The position numbers and the translations under genes are program-made. Below the pieces are notes generated by a model that saw only the letters and a list, made by a program, of their open reading frames with translations, had not been told where the DNA came from and made no database searches. This document shows positions 1-7,170 of a DNA stretch of 11,601 nucleotides, piece after piece; the stretch's first letter is position 1, and each line of letters starts with the position of its first letter. Origin of the DNA: Acidimicrobiaceae bacterium (lineage in GTDB: Bacteria; Actinomycetota; Acidimicrobiia; Acidimicrobiales; Ilumatobacteraceae); the NCBI GenBank assembly GCA_003154135.1, contig PMCN01000070.1, forward strand, positions 1 through 11,601. Reading direction: 5' to 3'.

Positions 1-1356
1 GCCGTCGGCGACTTCAACCGCGACGGCATCCTTGACGCCGCGGTCACCGACCTGGTCGGCAACTCGGTGATCGTGAACTTCGCCACCGACACGAGCAACG
101 TGGTGGCGACCACCTCGTGGGGCACGGTCGACTCCGGTGGCGCGTGCACGCCGACGAACGTGGTGGCCGCGACGCGCACCGCCATCACGGTGGGCACCAC
201 GCCCGAGTACCAGTGGCAGTCGAACCTGACGCTTCCCGGCCCGGGCACCTACTGCTACCGGGTGTACCTCGGCTCGGTCGACCTGCTCGGCGGCGACGCC
301 TCGCCCCGGTTCACGACGCAGGTGCCCGCCGGCGCCGCCGACCCGTTCTCGTTCGCGGTGTTCGGCGACTGGGGCCAGACCAACTCGGCCGGCGACAACC
401 CGGACACCACCCGGCTGATGGGTCAGATCGCGGGCTCGGGCGCGCGGTTCGCCGTCGCGGTCGGTGACAACGGGTACCCGGCCGGCAGCCAGACCAACAA
501 CGGCGACCTCAAGCAGCACGCAGCCGACACCAGCGCGATCTTCGGCCAGGGCTTCTGGACCCTGGTGGGCAAGTCCCTGCCGCTGTTCGCCGTGCCCGGC
601 AACCACGGGTTCAGCTCCGGTACCGCGACCCGCAGCACCGAGCAGATCAACTGGCCCCAGGACAACGCGGTGGCCACGTCGGGCGGCCGGTACGTGCGCG
701 AGACCTACTGCTGCGTCAACGGCTCCAACCCGGCGTCGTACCCGAGCGCCTGGTACGCGTTCGACGCCGGCAACGCCCGCTTCTACGTGCTGAGCGCCGA
801 CTGGGCCGACCAGAACGTCGGCACGGGGACGGTGTACAGCGACGACTACGCGGCCCACTGGGCGCCGGGGACCCCGCAGTACTCGTGGCTGCAGGCCGAC
901 CTCGCCGCCCACCCGACGGCCCTCAAGTTCGCCTTCTTCCACTACCCGCTCTACAGCGACCAGAAGGCCCAGACCTCCGACACCTACCTCCAGGGGGCGG
1001 GCAGCCTCGAGGGCCTGCTGGCGAGCAACCACGTGTCGCTGGCGTTCAACGGCCACGCCCACATCTACGAGCGCAACGTGGCGACCGGTCCCGGCACCTT
1101 CCCGAGCTACGTGACCGGTGGAGGCGGCGGCACGCCCCAGCCGGTGGGTGAGGTGCCGTGCCACGCGTTCGACGCGTACGCCATCGGCTGGTCGCCGACG
1201 AAGAGCAGGGGCAGCAGGTGCGGTGCCGCCACGGCCCCGACCGCGGCCGACCAGGTGTACCACTTCCTGCTCGTGACGGTGTCGGGCACCACGGTGACCG
1301 TGACGCCCACCGACGAGTACGGCCGCACCTTCGACGTGGTCACCTACCACTTCTGA
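1..1356 (+). CDS. Secreted purple-acid-phosphatase-like metallophosphoesterase (5' end missing)
   Basis: The frame is open from the first base, so the start lies outside the window; 451 residues are visible. Residues 1-25 contain GDFNRDGILDAAV, an FG-GAP/VCBS-type calcium-binding repeat. A beta-rich stretch (about 30-112) follows, resembling the fibronectin-like N-terminal domain of purple acid phosphatases. The catalytic domain carries the expected metal-binding motifs in order: GDWG (122-125), GDNGY (155-159, fitting GDxxY), GNH (200-202), FHY with His314, and GHAHIYER (351-358). These predict a two-metal phosphomonoesterase or phosphodiesterase acting outside the cell; the substrate cannot be told. 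The residue after GNH is Gly where Glu or Asp is common in purple acid phosphatases. The protein ends about 95 residues after GHAH with no sorting signal or membrane segment. The FG-GAP part suggests a longer extracellular protein. The phosphoesterase fold is secure; the exact subfamily is inferred. Confidence 0.9.
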   Translation, partial: AVGDFNRDGILDAAVTDLVGNSVIVNFATDTSNVVATTSWGTVDSGGACTPTNVVAATRTAITVGTTPEYQWQSNLTLPGPGTYCYRVYLGSVDLLGGDASPRFTTQVPAGAADPFSFAVFGDWGQTNSAGDNPDTTRLMGQIAGSGARFAVAVGDNGYPAGSQTNNGDLKQHAADTSAIFGQGFWTLVGKSLPLFAVPGNHGFSSGTATRSTEQINWPQDNAVATSGGRYVRETYCCVNGSNPASYPSAWYAFDAGNARFYVLSADWADQNVGTGTVYSDDYAAHWAPGTPQYSWLQADLAAHPTALKFAFFHYPLYSDQKAQTSDTYLQGAGSLEGLLASNHVSLAFNGHAHIYERNVATGPGTFPSYVTGGGGGTPQPVGEVPCHAFDAYAIGWSPTKSRGSRCGAATAPTAADQVYHFLLVTVSGTTVTVTPTDEYGRTFDVVTYHF

Positions 1357-1370
1357 GCCCGCCCTCGCCC

Positions 1371-1376
1371 TAACCT
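1371..1376 (+). promoter_or_regulatory. Possible -10 box (TAACCT) of the tRNA gene
   Basis: TAACCT fits the actinobacterial TANNNT -10 pattern. It ends 11 bases before the first base of the tRNA, which would give a precursor leader of about five bases. No convincing -35 is visible. A tandem 9-bp repeat (ACCTGCGGG, 1373-1381 and 1382-1390) overlaps the box and runs into the tRNA 5' end. Confidence 0.3.
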
Positions 1377-1387
1377 GCGGGACCTGC

Positions 1388-1464
1388 GGGGCGGTAGCTC
1401 AGGTGGTCAGAGCAGGGAACTCATAATTCCTCGGTCGTGGGTTCGATCCCCACCCGCCCCACCA
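1388..1464 (+). tRNA. tRNA with anticodon CAT (elongator Met, or Ile2)
   Basis: A full cloverleaf can be folded by eye. The acceptor stem GGGGCGG (1388-1394) pairs with CCGCCCC (1454-1460). The D arm is GCTC/GAGC. The anticodon stem GGGAA/TTCCT holds loop CTCATAA with anticodon CAT at 1422-1424. The variable loop is five bases. The T arm is GTGGG/CCCAC with loop TTCGATC. Discriminator A1461 is followed by an encoded CCA (1462-1464). The fully paired first acceptor base pair argues against the initiator tRNA. An unmodified CAT anticodon reads Met; if C34 is converted to lysidine by TilS it would read the AUA Ile codon, and sequence by eye does not settle which. It lies 31 bases after the phosphoesterase stop and is convergent with the lipoprotein gene ending at 1492. 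Confidence 0.95.
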
Positions 1465-1491
1465 CCAGGTGTGTCGTGATCTGCTGCCCGG

Positions 1492-3657
1492 TCAGGCGAA
1501 GCGACAGGGGTTGAACATGGCTCGGCCCGGGTTGCTCGGCGGCTTGCCGTCGGGACACGCGGTGTCGGCGGTCCAGTTCGGACTCTCGGCGATCAGGCCG
1601 CGGTCGACGTGGCCGATGTTGGCGCCGGTCACGACGGCACCCGCCATCGTGGTCTTCTGGCCGATCACCATGTTGCGCATGTCGGCGCCCGTGAAGTTGG
1701 CGCCGCTCAGGTCGAGGCCGAAGAAGTGCGCGCCGTTGAGCACGGCACCTGTCCAGTTCGTGTGCTGCAGGTCGATCAGTGCGGCGGCGAAGTTGCTGAA
1801 GCTCGAGCCGGAGAGGTTCAGGCCGGCGAAGCTCAGCGACGCAGCGGGCGCCGGCGTGGTGAAGTCGACGTCGACCCCCAGCACGGCCCCCGTCAAGGTG
1901 ACGCCGGAGAACAACGAGATGGGCACTCGCGCACCCTTCAGGTTGGCGTTGGTGAGGTTGGCGCCGGTGAGATCGGTGGAGGTGAGCAGCGCGTTGGCGA
2001 AGTCGGCGCCGGTGAAGTTGGTGCCCTTCGCCGTGCCGCCGGCGAAGATGGTGTCGCGCAGGATCGCGCCCGTCAGGTTGGCGCCGTCGAGCGTCACGTT
2101 GCTGAAGTCGGCGCCCGTGAAGTCGATGCCCGACAGGTCCTTGCCCGACAGGTCCTGTCCCGACACGGTGGCGAGCCCGCACTTCGCTCCTGCGGTGAAC
2201 GAGCACTCTGCTGCGGCTGCGACCGGGCCGCTCGTCGATTGCAGCACCGAGCTGGTGGACAAGCCAGGTCCGGTGCTGGTCGAGTTGATCAAGAAGATCG
2301 AGCCCGCGCCATCGGCGACGAGCTGGCCGGGGTCGGCACCGAGGAGCGGCGGGGGTGTCGGGGCGGACGTGAACGTGGTCGCCGTCGAATCGGCACGCCA
2401 GCCCAGGCCCTGCAGACCGAAGGTGAGCGCGACGCCGTTGCGCGCCGGCCGCTGCACTCGCGACACAGCGAAGCCGTCGCCGTCGACGGTGGCGAGCGAC
2501 ACCCCGCCGGAGATCGCGCCATCGAGCTTGGAGTTGGTCCACGTGGTCGCGTCGGTGGTGCTGGCGACCGAGGTGCCATCGACGGCGAACAGGAAGAGGC
2601 GATTGCCTGCGGCGTTCATCGTCCCGGCGCTCGCCGCGAACTGGCTGAGCGCGTTGAGGTCGAGGCCCTTGCAGGCAGCCGGGTCGGTGGGCGCGGGCGT
2701 CTTCACCGTGTACTCGCCGGTGGGAGCGAGGTCGACCTGCGTGAAGGTTGCGCCGGCATCGGTCGAACGCCACATCCGGTCCTGCCCGCCGACGTTGAAG
2801 TCGATGAGGCCGTACGAGCTCGACGTGCACATGAACTCGTCGCCACGGACCACCAGTGTGGAGCCGAACACCTTCACCTGATACAGCTCGCCGGACCACG
2901 TGAGCGGAAGGGTGGATGCCGTCCACTTCGAGCCGTCGGTGGAATGCAGGACGAGCGCCTGTGACGGGCCTTTGAGGTCGGCCGAACCCTGCGCGCCCAC
3001 GATGGTGAAGCCGTCGGGCGTGGCGACGACGTCGTTCAACACGGTGGTCACGTCGCCCACCACGTTGCGCACGTCGATGCGCGTCCACGACTTCGCGTCG
3101 GTCGAGAACCAGATGAGACCGCGGGAGCCGATGTTGTGCGCCAGCGGGTCGGTGAGATATGCGTTGCCCGCGATCACCCAGCCCTTGGCGCTGTGGGCGA
3201 TGGCCGACGGGGTGAGGCGGTGCACCGCGGAGAGGCCGGCCGGCGGCGCGTAGGTGGTGGCGTCGTCGACCTGTGTCGTCGTGAAGCCCGCCGACGGACT
3301 GCCCATGTAGACGACGGCGTTGAGCCCGTTGTCGCCGCACACCGACAAGACGTTGCACGGCGGGTGGCCGTTCTTCACCTGGCCGCCCATCAGCCACGTG
3401 GCGCCGTCGAAACCGAGACCGTACGGCTGCCCCGGCAGCGGCACGGCCGGCGACGTGAACTGCACACCTGCGGGCACCGTGGGTGGCGAGGTGGTGGTGG
3501 TGACGGCGATGGTCGGCTGGGTGTCCGGCGCGGCGGATGTCGCCGGCGTGGCAGGAGTGGACCCGGACGTGGAGCGAGTCGTCGAGGGTGACGACGAGCT
3601 GCCCGAGCAGGCGGCGGCCACGAGGGCCAGGATCACCAGTGCGCCACGTCTGAACAT
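1492..3657 (-). CDS. Lipoprotein with Asp-box propeller region and C-terminal pentapeptide repeats
   Basis: The protein has 721 residues. A basic n-region and hydrophobic core end in AAAC with Cys17, a lipoprotein signal. A Ser/Thr/Pro linker (18-65) would hold the rest off the membrane. Residues 70-480 are beta-rich and contain four Asp-box-like motifs, STDAKSW (175-181), STDGSKW (239-245), STDAGATF (298-305) and STTDATTW (366-373), as in sialidase-like propellers. I see no sialidase catalytic set. Residues about 501-680 are pentapeptide repeats of the A(D/N)LxG type, interrupted near 580-615, predicting a right-handed quadrilateral beta-helix. The end carries ACPDG (700-704) and a second Cys at 718, resembling the Cys-bearing tail of other exported actinobacterial pentapeptide proteins. 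No ribosome binding site is present; TACACT lies 8 bases before the ATG. A role in surface binding or adhesion is a guess; the substrate is unknown. Confidence 0.9.
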   Translation of the reverse strand: MFRRGALVILALVAAACSGSSSSPSTTRSTSGSTPATPATSAAPDTQPTIAVTTTTSPPTVPAGVQFTSPAVPLPGQPYGLGFDGATWLMGGQVKNGHPPCNVLSVCGDNGLNAVVYMGSPSAGFTTTQVDDATTYAPPAGLSAVHRLTPSAIAHSAKGWVIAGNAYLTDPLAHNIGSRGLIWFSTDAKSWTRIDVRNVVGDVTTVLNDVVATPDGFTIVGAQGSADLKGPSQALVLHSTDGSKWTASTLPLTWSGELYQVKVFGSTLVVRGDEFMCTSSSYGLIDFNVGGQDRMWRSTDAGATFTQVDLAPTGEYTVKTPAPTDPAACKGLDLNALSQFAASAGTMNAAGNRLFLFAVDGTSVASTTDATTWTNSKLDGAISGGVSLATVDGDGFAVSRVQRPARNGVALTFGLQGLGWRADSTATTFTSAPTPPPLLGADPGQLVADGAGSIFLINSTSTGPGLSTSSVLQSTSGPVAAAAECSFTAGAKCGLATVSGQDLSGKDLSGIDFTGADFSNVTLDGANLTGAILRDTIFAGGTAKGTNFTGADFANALLTSTDLTGANLTNANLKGARVPISLFSGVTLTGAVLGVDVDFTTPAPAASLSFAGLNLSGSSFSNFAAALIDLQHTNWTGAVLNGAHFFGLDLSGANFTGADMRNMVIGQKTTMAGAVVTGANIGHVDRGLIAESPNWTADTACPDGKPPSNPGRAMFNPCRFA

Positions 3658-3665
3658 GGCCGCGG

Positions 3666-3671
3666 AGTGTA
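3666..3671 (-). promoter_or_regulatory. Likely -10 box (TACACT) of a leaderless promoter
   Basis: Read on the minus strand, TACACT is followed by 8 bases and then the ATG at 3657. Transcription would begin within about two bases of the start codon. There is no purine-rich ribosome binding site, which fits a leaderless mRNA. The gap from the upstream glycosyltransferase stop is 40 bp. Confidence 0.45.
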
Positions 3672-3697
3672 GATCGTCGGCGACAGGCGCCGATCCG

Positions 3698-4591
3698 TCA
3701 GTCGGGGAGGCCTTTGGTACGACGCCCGGCCCGGTGTCGTTCGACGGCGTCGGCCGCGACGTCGCCCAGGAACTCGGGCGTCACGGCGGCGACGTCGTAC
3801 CGCTCGGGCGGGCGCAGCGACGTGTCGGCGAGAGCCACCGCAACGAACGAGGCGCTGTCGGGCGCGGCCTGGACGCGCGCCCACCACGCAGCCTGCTCGT
3901 CACATGGCCGCTCGCGGTACACGCCCGCCCTGAGGCCCGCAGGCAGCTTCACCGACGTCACCTGGTCGATGCACACCGGCGGGCCCACGGCCGCAGCCAG
4001 CCGGGCCCACAGGTCGGTCTCCGGGTCGTCGAGCTGGCCGGCCGAAGGGAAGCGCCAGCCACCGAGTCGGTGCACGTCGTTGCGGCGGTGCATCATCGAT
4101 GTCGGCGGGAGCCAGTCGTGCGCCGTGTACACCCAGTGCTCGCCCGGGAACACGTACGGGGCCCGCCCAGGGTCGATGCGCAGCTGATGACCATGCGCGA
4201 ACGGCGCGCCGCCGTCGAGGGCCGTGCACAGCAGCTCGAGGTGCTGGGGCAACCACAGGTCGTCGTGACCGAGGTAGGCGACGAGCTCGGCGCGGGCGAG
4301 CGTGAGGCCGAGGTTGTTGGGGCCCACCTGGGTGCGACCGTTCTCGGGCAGGTTGTGCCACGACACGCGCCCGTCGCCGACGGACCGCACGACGTCGTCC
4401 GACTCGTCGGTGCACCCGTCGCCGATGACGAGCAGTTCGAAGTCGGGCATGGTCTGCGCGAGCACGCTGCCGATGCTCCAGGGCAGCACCGTCGCCCAGT
4501 TGTACGTGGGGATGATCACCGTCACCCGCGGCCGACGGCCGAAGCGGCGCATCACCCTGGCGACGGGCGATGGCCCGGGAAGTCGGCTCAC
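3698..4591 (-). CDS. Family 2 glycosyltransferase
   Basis: The enzyme, 297 residues from the GTG at 4591, is predicted to move a sugar from a nucleotide-sugar donor to an unknown acceptor. The GT-A fold signatures are clear: VTVIIPTYN (23-31), GDGCTDES (57-64) in the nucleotide-binding region, and the metal-binding DxD-like HDD (109-111) within AYLGHDDLW. No membrane segment is evident, so a cytoplasmic or membrane-peripheral location is likely. The GTG overlaps the stop of the cupin gene as GTGA, which points to translational coupling and fixes the start; a TTG one codon upstream and an ATG 13 codons downstream are alternatives. Pairing with an RmlC-like cupin suggests shared work on a deoxysugar-bearing glycan, although no other sugar genes are in view. 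Confidence 0.9.
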   Translation of the reverse strand: MSRLPGPSPVARVMRRFGRRPRVTVIIPTYNWATVLPWSIGSVLAQTMPDFELLVIGDGCTDESDDVVRSVGDGRVSWHNLPENGRTQVGPNNLGLTLARAELVAYLGHDDLWLPQHLELLCTALDGGAPFAHGHQLRIDPGRAPYVFPGEHWVYTAHDWLPPTSMMHRRNDVHRLGGWRFPSAGQLDDPETDLWARLAAAVGPPVCIDQVTSVKLPAGLRAGVYRERPCDEQAAWWARVQAAPDSASFVAVALADTSLRPPERYDVAAVTPEFLGDVAADAVERHRAGRRTKGLPD

Positions 4592-5127
4592 CAACGCCAG
4601 GGCACGATGTCGGCCGCCATCGGATGGTCGTAGGGGAGATCGAGGGCATCAGGCCCGTCGTAGTCGTACGGCGACGTGGGCATGTTGACGATGAAGGCCT
4701 CGTCGGTGCCCAGGTTGTGCCAGCCGTGGTAGAGGTTGGGTGGGATGACCACGATGCCCGGGTTGCGTTCGCTGAGCTTGAACTCGTTGAGCGCGCCCTT
4801 GGTGGGCGAGTCGAGCCGACCGTCGTAGACCACGATCGACACCAGGCCCTTCAGCACGACGAGCCGGTCGGTGGAGCGCTGGTGCAGGCCCCACGCCCGC
4901 GACCGGCCGGGCTGGGTGGTGCTCACGTGCACGTGCACGATGTCGTCGTCGATCTCGGGCCAACTCCGTCGGGCGATCTCGGTGACGGTGCCGTCTTCGT
5001 GGGGCACAGGACGCGTGGGCCGGAAGCGCACTCCGTCGATGGGCTCGGCGCGCCACCGACCCGCGGCGTCGACCTGTGAGTGCTTGGCGACGAGGAACTC
5101 GCCACCGACGACGCGCGGGATGTCCAT
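4588..5127 (-). CDS. RmlC-like cupin (dTDP-4-dehydrorhamnose 3,5-epimerase-related)
   Basis: The 179-residue length is close to the RmlC family. It has the cupin core with WGLHQRSTDRLVVLKG (79-94), corresponding to the family's His-containing first motif. It also has IPPNLYHGWHNLG (128-140), followed by VNMPTSPYDYDGPD (147-160), typical of dTDP-sugar epimerase relatives. The likely role is 3,5-epimerisation or a related step on a nucleotide-linked 4-keto sugar. The canonical RGLHFQ motif is altered, so the exact reaction is uncertain. The open frame extends far upstream, but only as an antisense-type shadow of the peroxidase gene; the ATG at 5127 begins the real protein and is preceded by TAGCGT at 7 bases with no ribosome binding site. 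The stop overlaps the GTG of the glycosyltransferase gene. Confidence 0.87.
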   Translation of the reverse strand: MDIPRVVGGEFLVAKHSQVDAAGRWRAEPIDGVRFRPTRPVPHEDGTVTEIARRSWPEIDDDIVHVHVSTTQPGRSRAWGLHQRSTDRLVVLKGLVSIVVYDGRLDSPTKGALNEFKLSERNPGIVVIPPNLYHGWHNLGTDEAFIVNMPTSPYDYDGPDALDLPYDHPMAADIVPWRW

Positions 5128-5134
5128 CGGCGCG

Positions 5135-5140
5135 ACGCTA
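5135..5140 (-). promoter_or_regulatory. Likely -10 box (TAGCGT) of a leaderless promoter
   Basis: On the minus strand the order is TAGCGT, 7 bases, then ATG (5127). The spacing matches leaderless actinobacterial genes, and no Shine-Dalgarno sequence lies between. The box sits in the 50-bp gap after the peroxidase gene, so the cupin/glycosyltransferase pair can probably be transcribed separately from the genes upstream. Confidence 0.45.
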
Positions 5141-5177
5141 CCAGCGCAGGTTCGGACCGCTTCTTGGAGGCCGGACG

Positions 5178-5663
5178 TCAGGCCGGGAGGCTGGCTTCGA
5201 TGGCCGCGACGAGCGCGGGATCCTCGGGGGCGACCATCGGGCTGAAGCGGGTGACGGCGCCATCGGGCGCGATGAGGAACTTCTCGAAGTTCCAACGGAT
5301 GTCGCCGCTGTGCCCCTCGGCATCGGCCGATTCGGTGAGCGTGGCGTAGATGGGGTGGCGGCCCTCGCCGTTGACGTCGATCTTCTCCATCATCGGGAAG
5401 GTGACGCCATAGGTGGTGGAGCAGAACGTCTCGATCTCCTCGGCGCTGCCGGGTTCCTGCGCGCCGAACTGGTTGCACGGGAAGCCGACGACGGTGAACC
5501 CGCGAGCGGCGTACTGCTCCTGGAGTGCCTCGAGGCCGGTGTACTGCGGGGTGAGGCCGCACTTGGAGGCGACGTTGACGGCGAGGATGGCCTTGCCGTG
5601 GAAGGCGTCGAGCGACGAGGCGTCGCCGCGCAGGGTGTGGATGGGCTCGGTGAAGAGTGACAT
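5178..5663 (-). CDS. Glutathione peroxidase family protein (Cys type)
   Basis: This is a 161-residue thiol peroxidase that reduces hydrogen peroxide or organic hydroperoxides. The family motifs are complete: VNVASKCGLTPQY (29-41) with peroxidatic Cys35, encoded by TGC and not a selenocysteine TGA; FPCNQFGAQEPG (61-72) with Gln65; and WNFEKF (124-129) with Trp124 and Asn125, giving the Cys/Gln/Trp/Asn tetrad. A third cysteine, Cys81, in ETFCSTTYGVTFP is where thioredoxin-dependent members keep a resolving cysteine, so thioredoxin is the likelier reductant; that is inference. The ATG at 5663 gives the usual family N-terminus. In-frame GTG (5723) and ATG (5720) codons, immediately after the stop of the upstream gene, would add 19-20 residues and suit translational coupling, so the start remains open. 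No signal peptide is visible; it is presumably cytoplasmic. Confidence 0.92.
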   Translation of the reverse strand: MSLFTEPIHTLRGDASSLDAFHGKAILAVNVASKCGLTPQYTGLEALQEQYAARGFTVVGFPCNQFGAQEPGSAEEIETFCSTTYGVTFPMMEKIDVNGEGRHPIYATLTESADAEGHSGDIRWNFEKFLIAPDGAVTRFSPMVAPEDPALVAAIEASLPA

Positions 5664-5724
5664 TGCGGCAGTCTGGCGCAGACGGTGGAGCAGCGCCACA
5701 CCGGACTTCGAGATCGGCATCACG

Positions 5725-7167
5725 TCAGACTTCGGTGCGGCACTTCTCCGACAGCGAGTCGAGCACGTTCTGCAGGTCGAAGTCGGCCGACGACCCGGTG
5801 GCCTGCTGGTCGGTGTGCTGCGCGTAGAACTCGGTCGCGACGCACTCTGCGAGGTCGGGCTTGTTGGTGATGCGCAACTGGTCGCGCAACATGATGCTGC
5901 GACCGAAGTACTGATCGAGGGCTGCCTGATCGGGTACCTGCTGGCGAACCTTGGCGCCAGGGTCGCACACCGAGAACAGCAACGTCGTGCCGTCGCGACC
6001 CACCAGGGCGCCCGATTCCTTCGGCCGTGAGCCGGCCCACGCGTCGAGCCCGCGGGCGATGAGGTCGGCGTCGTCGCGGCTGTCGGCCACGATGCGGCCG
6101 TCGACGCACGTCGTGCCGTGCAGGCGATAGAGCGTCGCCGCGTCGTTGCCCCAGCCGTCGGCGGCGGTGAGGGCTTCCTGCGGCGTGAGGCCGGCGGCCA
6201 TCAGCAAGTAGATGCCGAACGGCCCGAGCTGCGCGTGGCGCACCAGCGTGCCCTCGCGCGGAACCGGCGGCGCGGCGACCTTGTCGGTGGGGTCGAGGTG
6301 GAGGTACTTCGCGGTGGGCAGCAGCATCTGGTCGAGCGCGGTGGGCATGTCGGTGGTGAACGCCTTGGCCAGTGCGGTGCCGCCGGTCTCGCGCAGCACG
6401 GCCACGAACGCCGGCCCGGCCTGGTCGTAGTCGACCCGCAGCGCGCGGTAGGTGATGGGCACGTTCTGCACCTGGCTGCTGTAGTTCGTGTTGCGGGTGC
6501 GCACGGCGGTGCGGTACGCGGTGAGGTCCTTCGCGCTCAGGCCCGCCACGTAGCGGTCGTGCATCCACTGGCCGTCGCCGAACTGCAGCCCGGCCAGCGC
6601 CTCGAACCGCTGTGACGTCGGAGCACTGGCCAGCTTGCGGAACACGTCGTACTGCTGGTCGTCGAGCACGAGGGCGAGGCGCCGCACGAGCTCGACGCGT
6701 GTCTCGGGATCGAGCGTCGCCTTGGCATCGGTGGCGTTCACGACGATGGTGTTCTGGAGCGACAGGAGCACGACGGGCGACACGGCCGCGGCGCGGATGG
6801 TGGACGCATCGTCGGCGAGCGACACGTCGCCGGCCCACATGCCGAGCGCCCGACCGAGCGCCGCATCGGCGTCGAGGCGTGCGGTCTGCGCGGCGGTGAG
6901 TGGTGCCGTGGGCGGATGGGTGCGCGCCGCGAACTTGGTGGCGTCGGCGATGTACTCGACCTTCACGTTGCGCACGAAGCGCAGGCCCATCTCGTTCTCG
7001 ACGATGGTGGCGAGCGGGGCGACGTTGGCCGGCCAGACCACCTTCTCGGCCTCGTGCTCGAACGGCTGCCACCGTTGCAGGCCCCACGCGCCAGCGCCGA
7101 TGGCCGCGATGCCGACGACGAGCGCGACGACGGTCAGGGTGCGGCGACGTGGGGTCTGACGCGCCAT
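5725..7167 (-). CDS. Membrane-anchored protein resembling a zinc metalloprotease with a lost active site
   Basis: The protein has 480 residues with basic residues then one membrane segment (about 11-30), the remainder probably outside the cell. The layout recalls a group of actinobacterial membrane-anchored proteins carrying an HELTHALQDQ-type zinc site. The shared traits are: GLRFVRNVKVEYI (61-73); RVELVRRLALVLDDQQYDV (157-175), where the zinc-site helix would be; GLQFGDGQWMHDRY (193-206), where the family often has EGDA; MPTALDQMLLPTAKYL (274-289); and AADGWGNDAATLYR (335-348). At the HExxH position this protein has Arg162, Arg163 and Leu166, so zinc binding and catalysis should be lost. 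This family link is from memory and was not searched. Cys354, 401, 442 and 476 may form disulfides. The ATG lies three bases after the preceding stop, so the two genes are cotranscribed. Confidence 0.8.
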   Translation of the reverse strand: MARQTPRRRTLTVVALVVGIAAIGAGAWGLQRWQPFEHEAEKVVWPANVAPLATIVENEMGLRFVRNVKVEYIADATKFAARTHPPTAPLTAAQTARLDADAALGRALGMWAGDVSLADDASTIRAAAVSPVVLLSLQNTIVVNATDAKATLDPETRVELVRRLALVLDDQQYDVFRKLASAPTSQRFEALAGLQFGDGQWMHDRYVAGLSAKDLTAYRTAVRTRNTNYSSQVQNVPITYRALRVDYDQAGPAFVAVLRETGGTALAKAFTTDMPTALDQMLLPTAKYLHLDPTDKVAAPPVPREGTLVRHAQLGPFGIYLLMAAGLTPQEALTAADGWGNDAATLYRLHGTTCVDGRIVADSRDDADLIARGLDAWAGSRPKESGALVGRDGTTLLFSVCDPGAKVRQQVPDQAALDQYFGRSIMLRDQLRITNKPDLAECVATEFYAQHTDQQATGSSADFDLQNVLDSLSEKCRTEV

Positions 7168-7170
7168 CGG

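Noticed and set aside
1469..2964. Long repetitive plus-strand frames (470 and 451 codons) opposite the lipoprotein gene
   Set aside because: The periodic residues (for example APVKLAPV) mirror the 15-base period of the pentapeptide repeats on the real strand. No start signal or recognisable domain is present.
1421..3397. A 658-codon minus-strand frame whose end reads VGRVGIEPTTEEL
   Set aside because: It is a different frame over the lipoprotein gene and ends by reading the antisense of the tRNA, a well-known source of spurious proteins ending in VGIEPTT-like sequence. Its Arg/His-rich composition is not protein-like.
3320..4633. A 437-codon plus-strand frame across the lipoprotein start and the glycosyltransferase
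   Set aside because: It crosses two clear minus-strand genes and their promoter gap and is Arg/Val/Gly-rich without motifs; it is a GC-rich antisense shadow.
5128..5562. An N-terminal extension of the RmlC-like cupin
   Set aside because: The extra 145 codons lie in a shifted frame over the peroxidase gene and are low-complexity Arg/His/Pro. ATG 5127 gives the normal family start.
5551..5571. Selenocysteine in the peroxidase
   Set aside because: The catalytic position is a TGC cysteine codon and not TGA.
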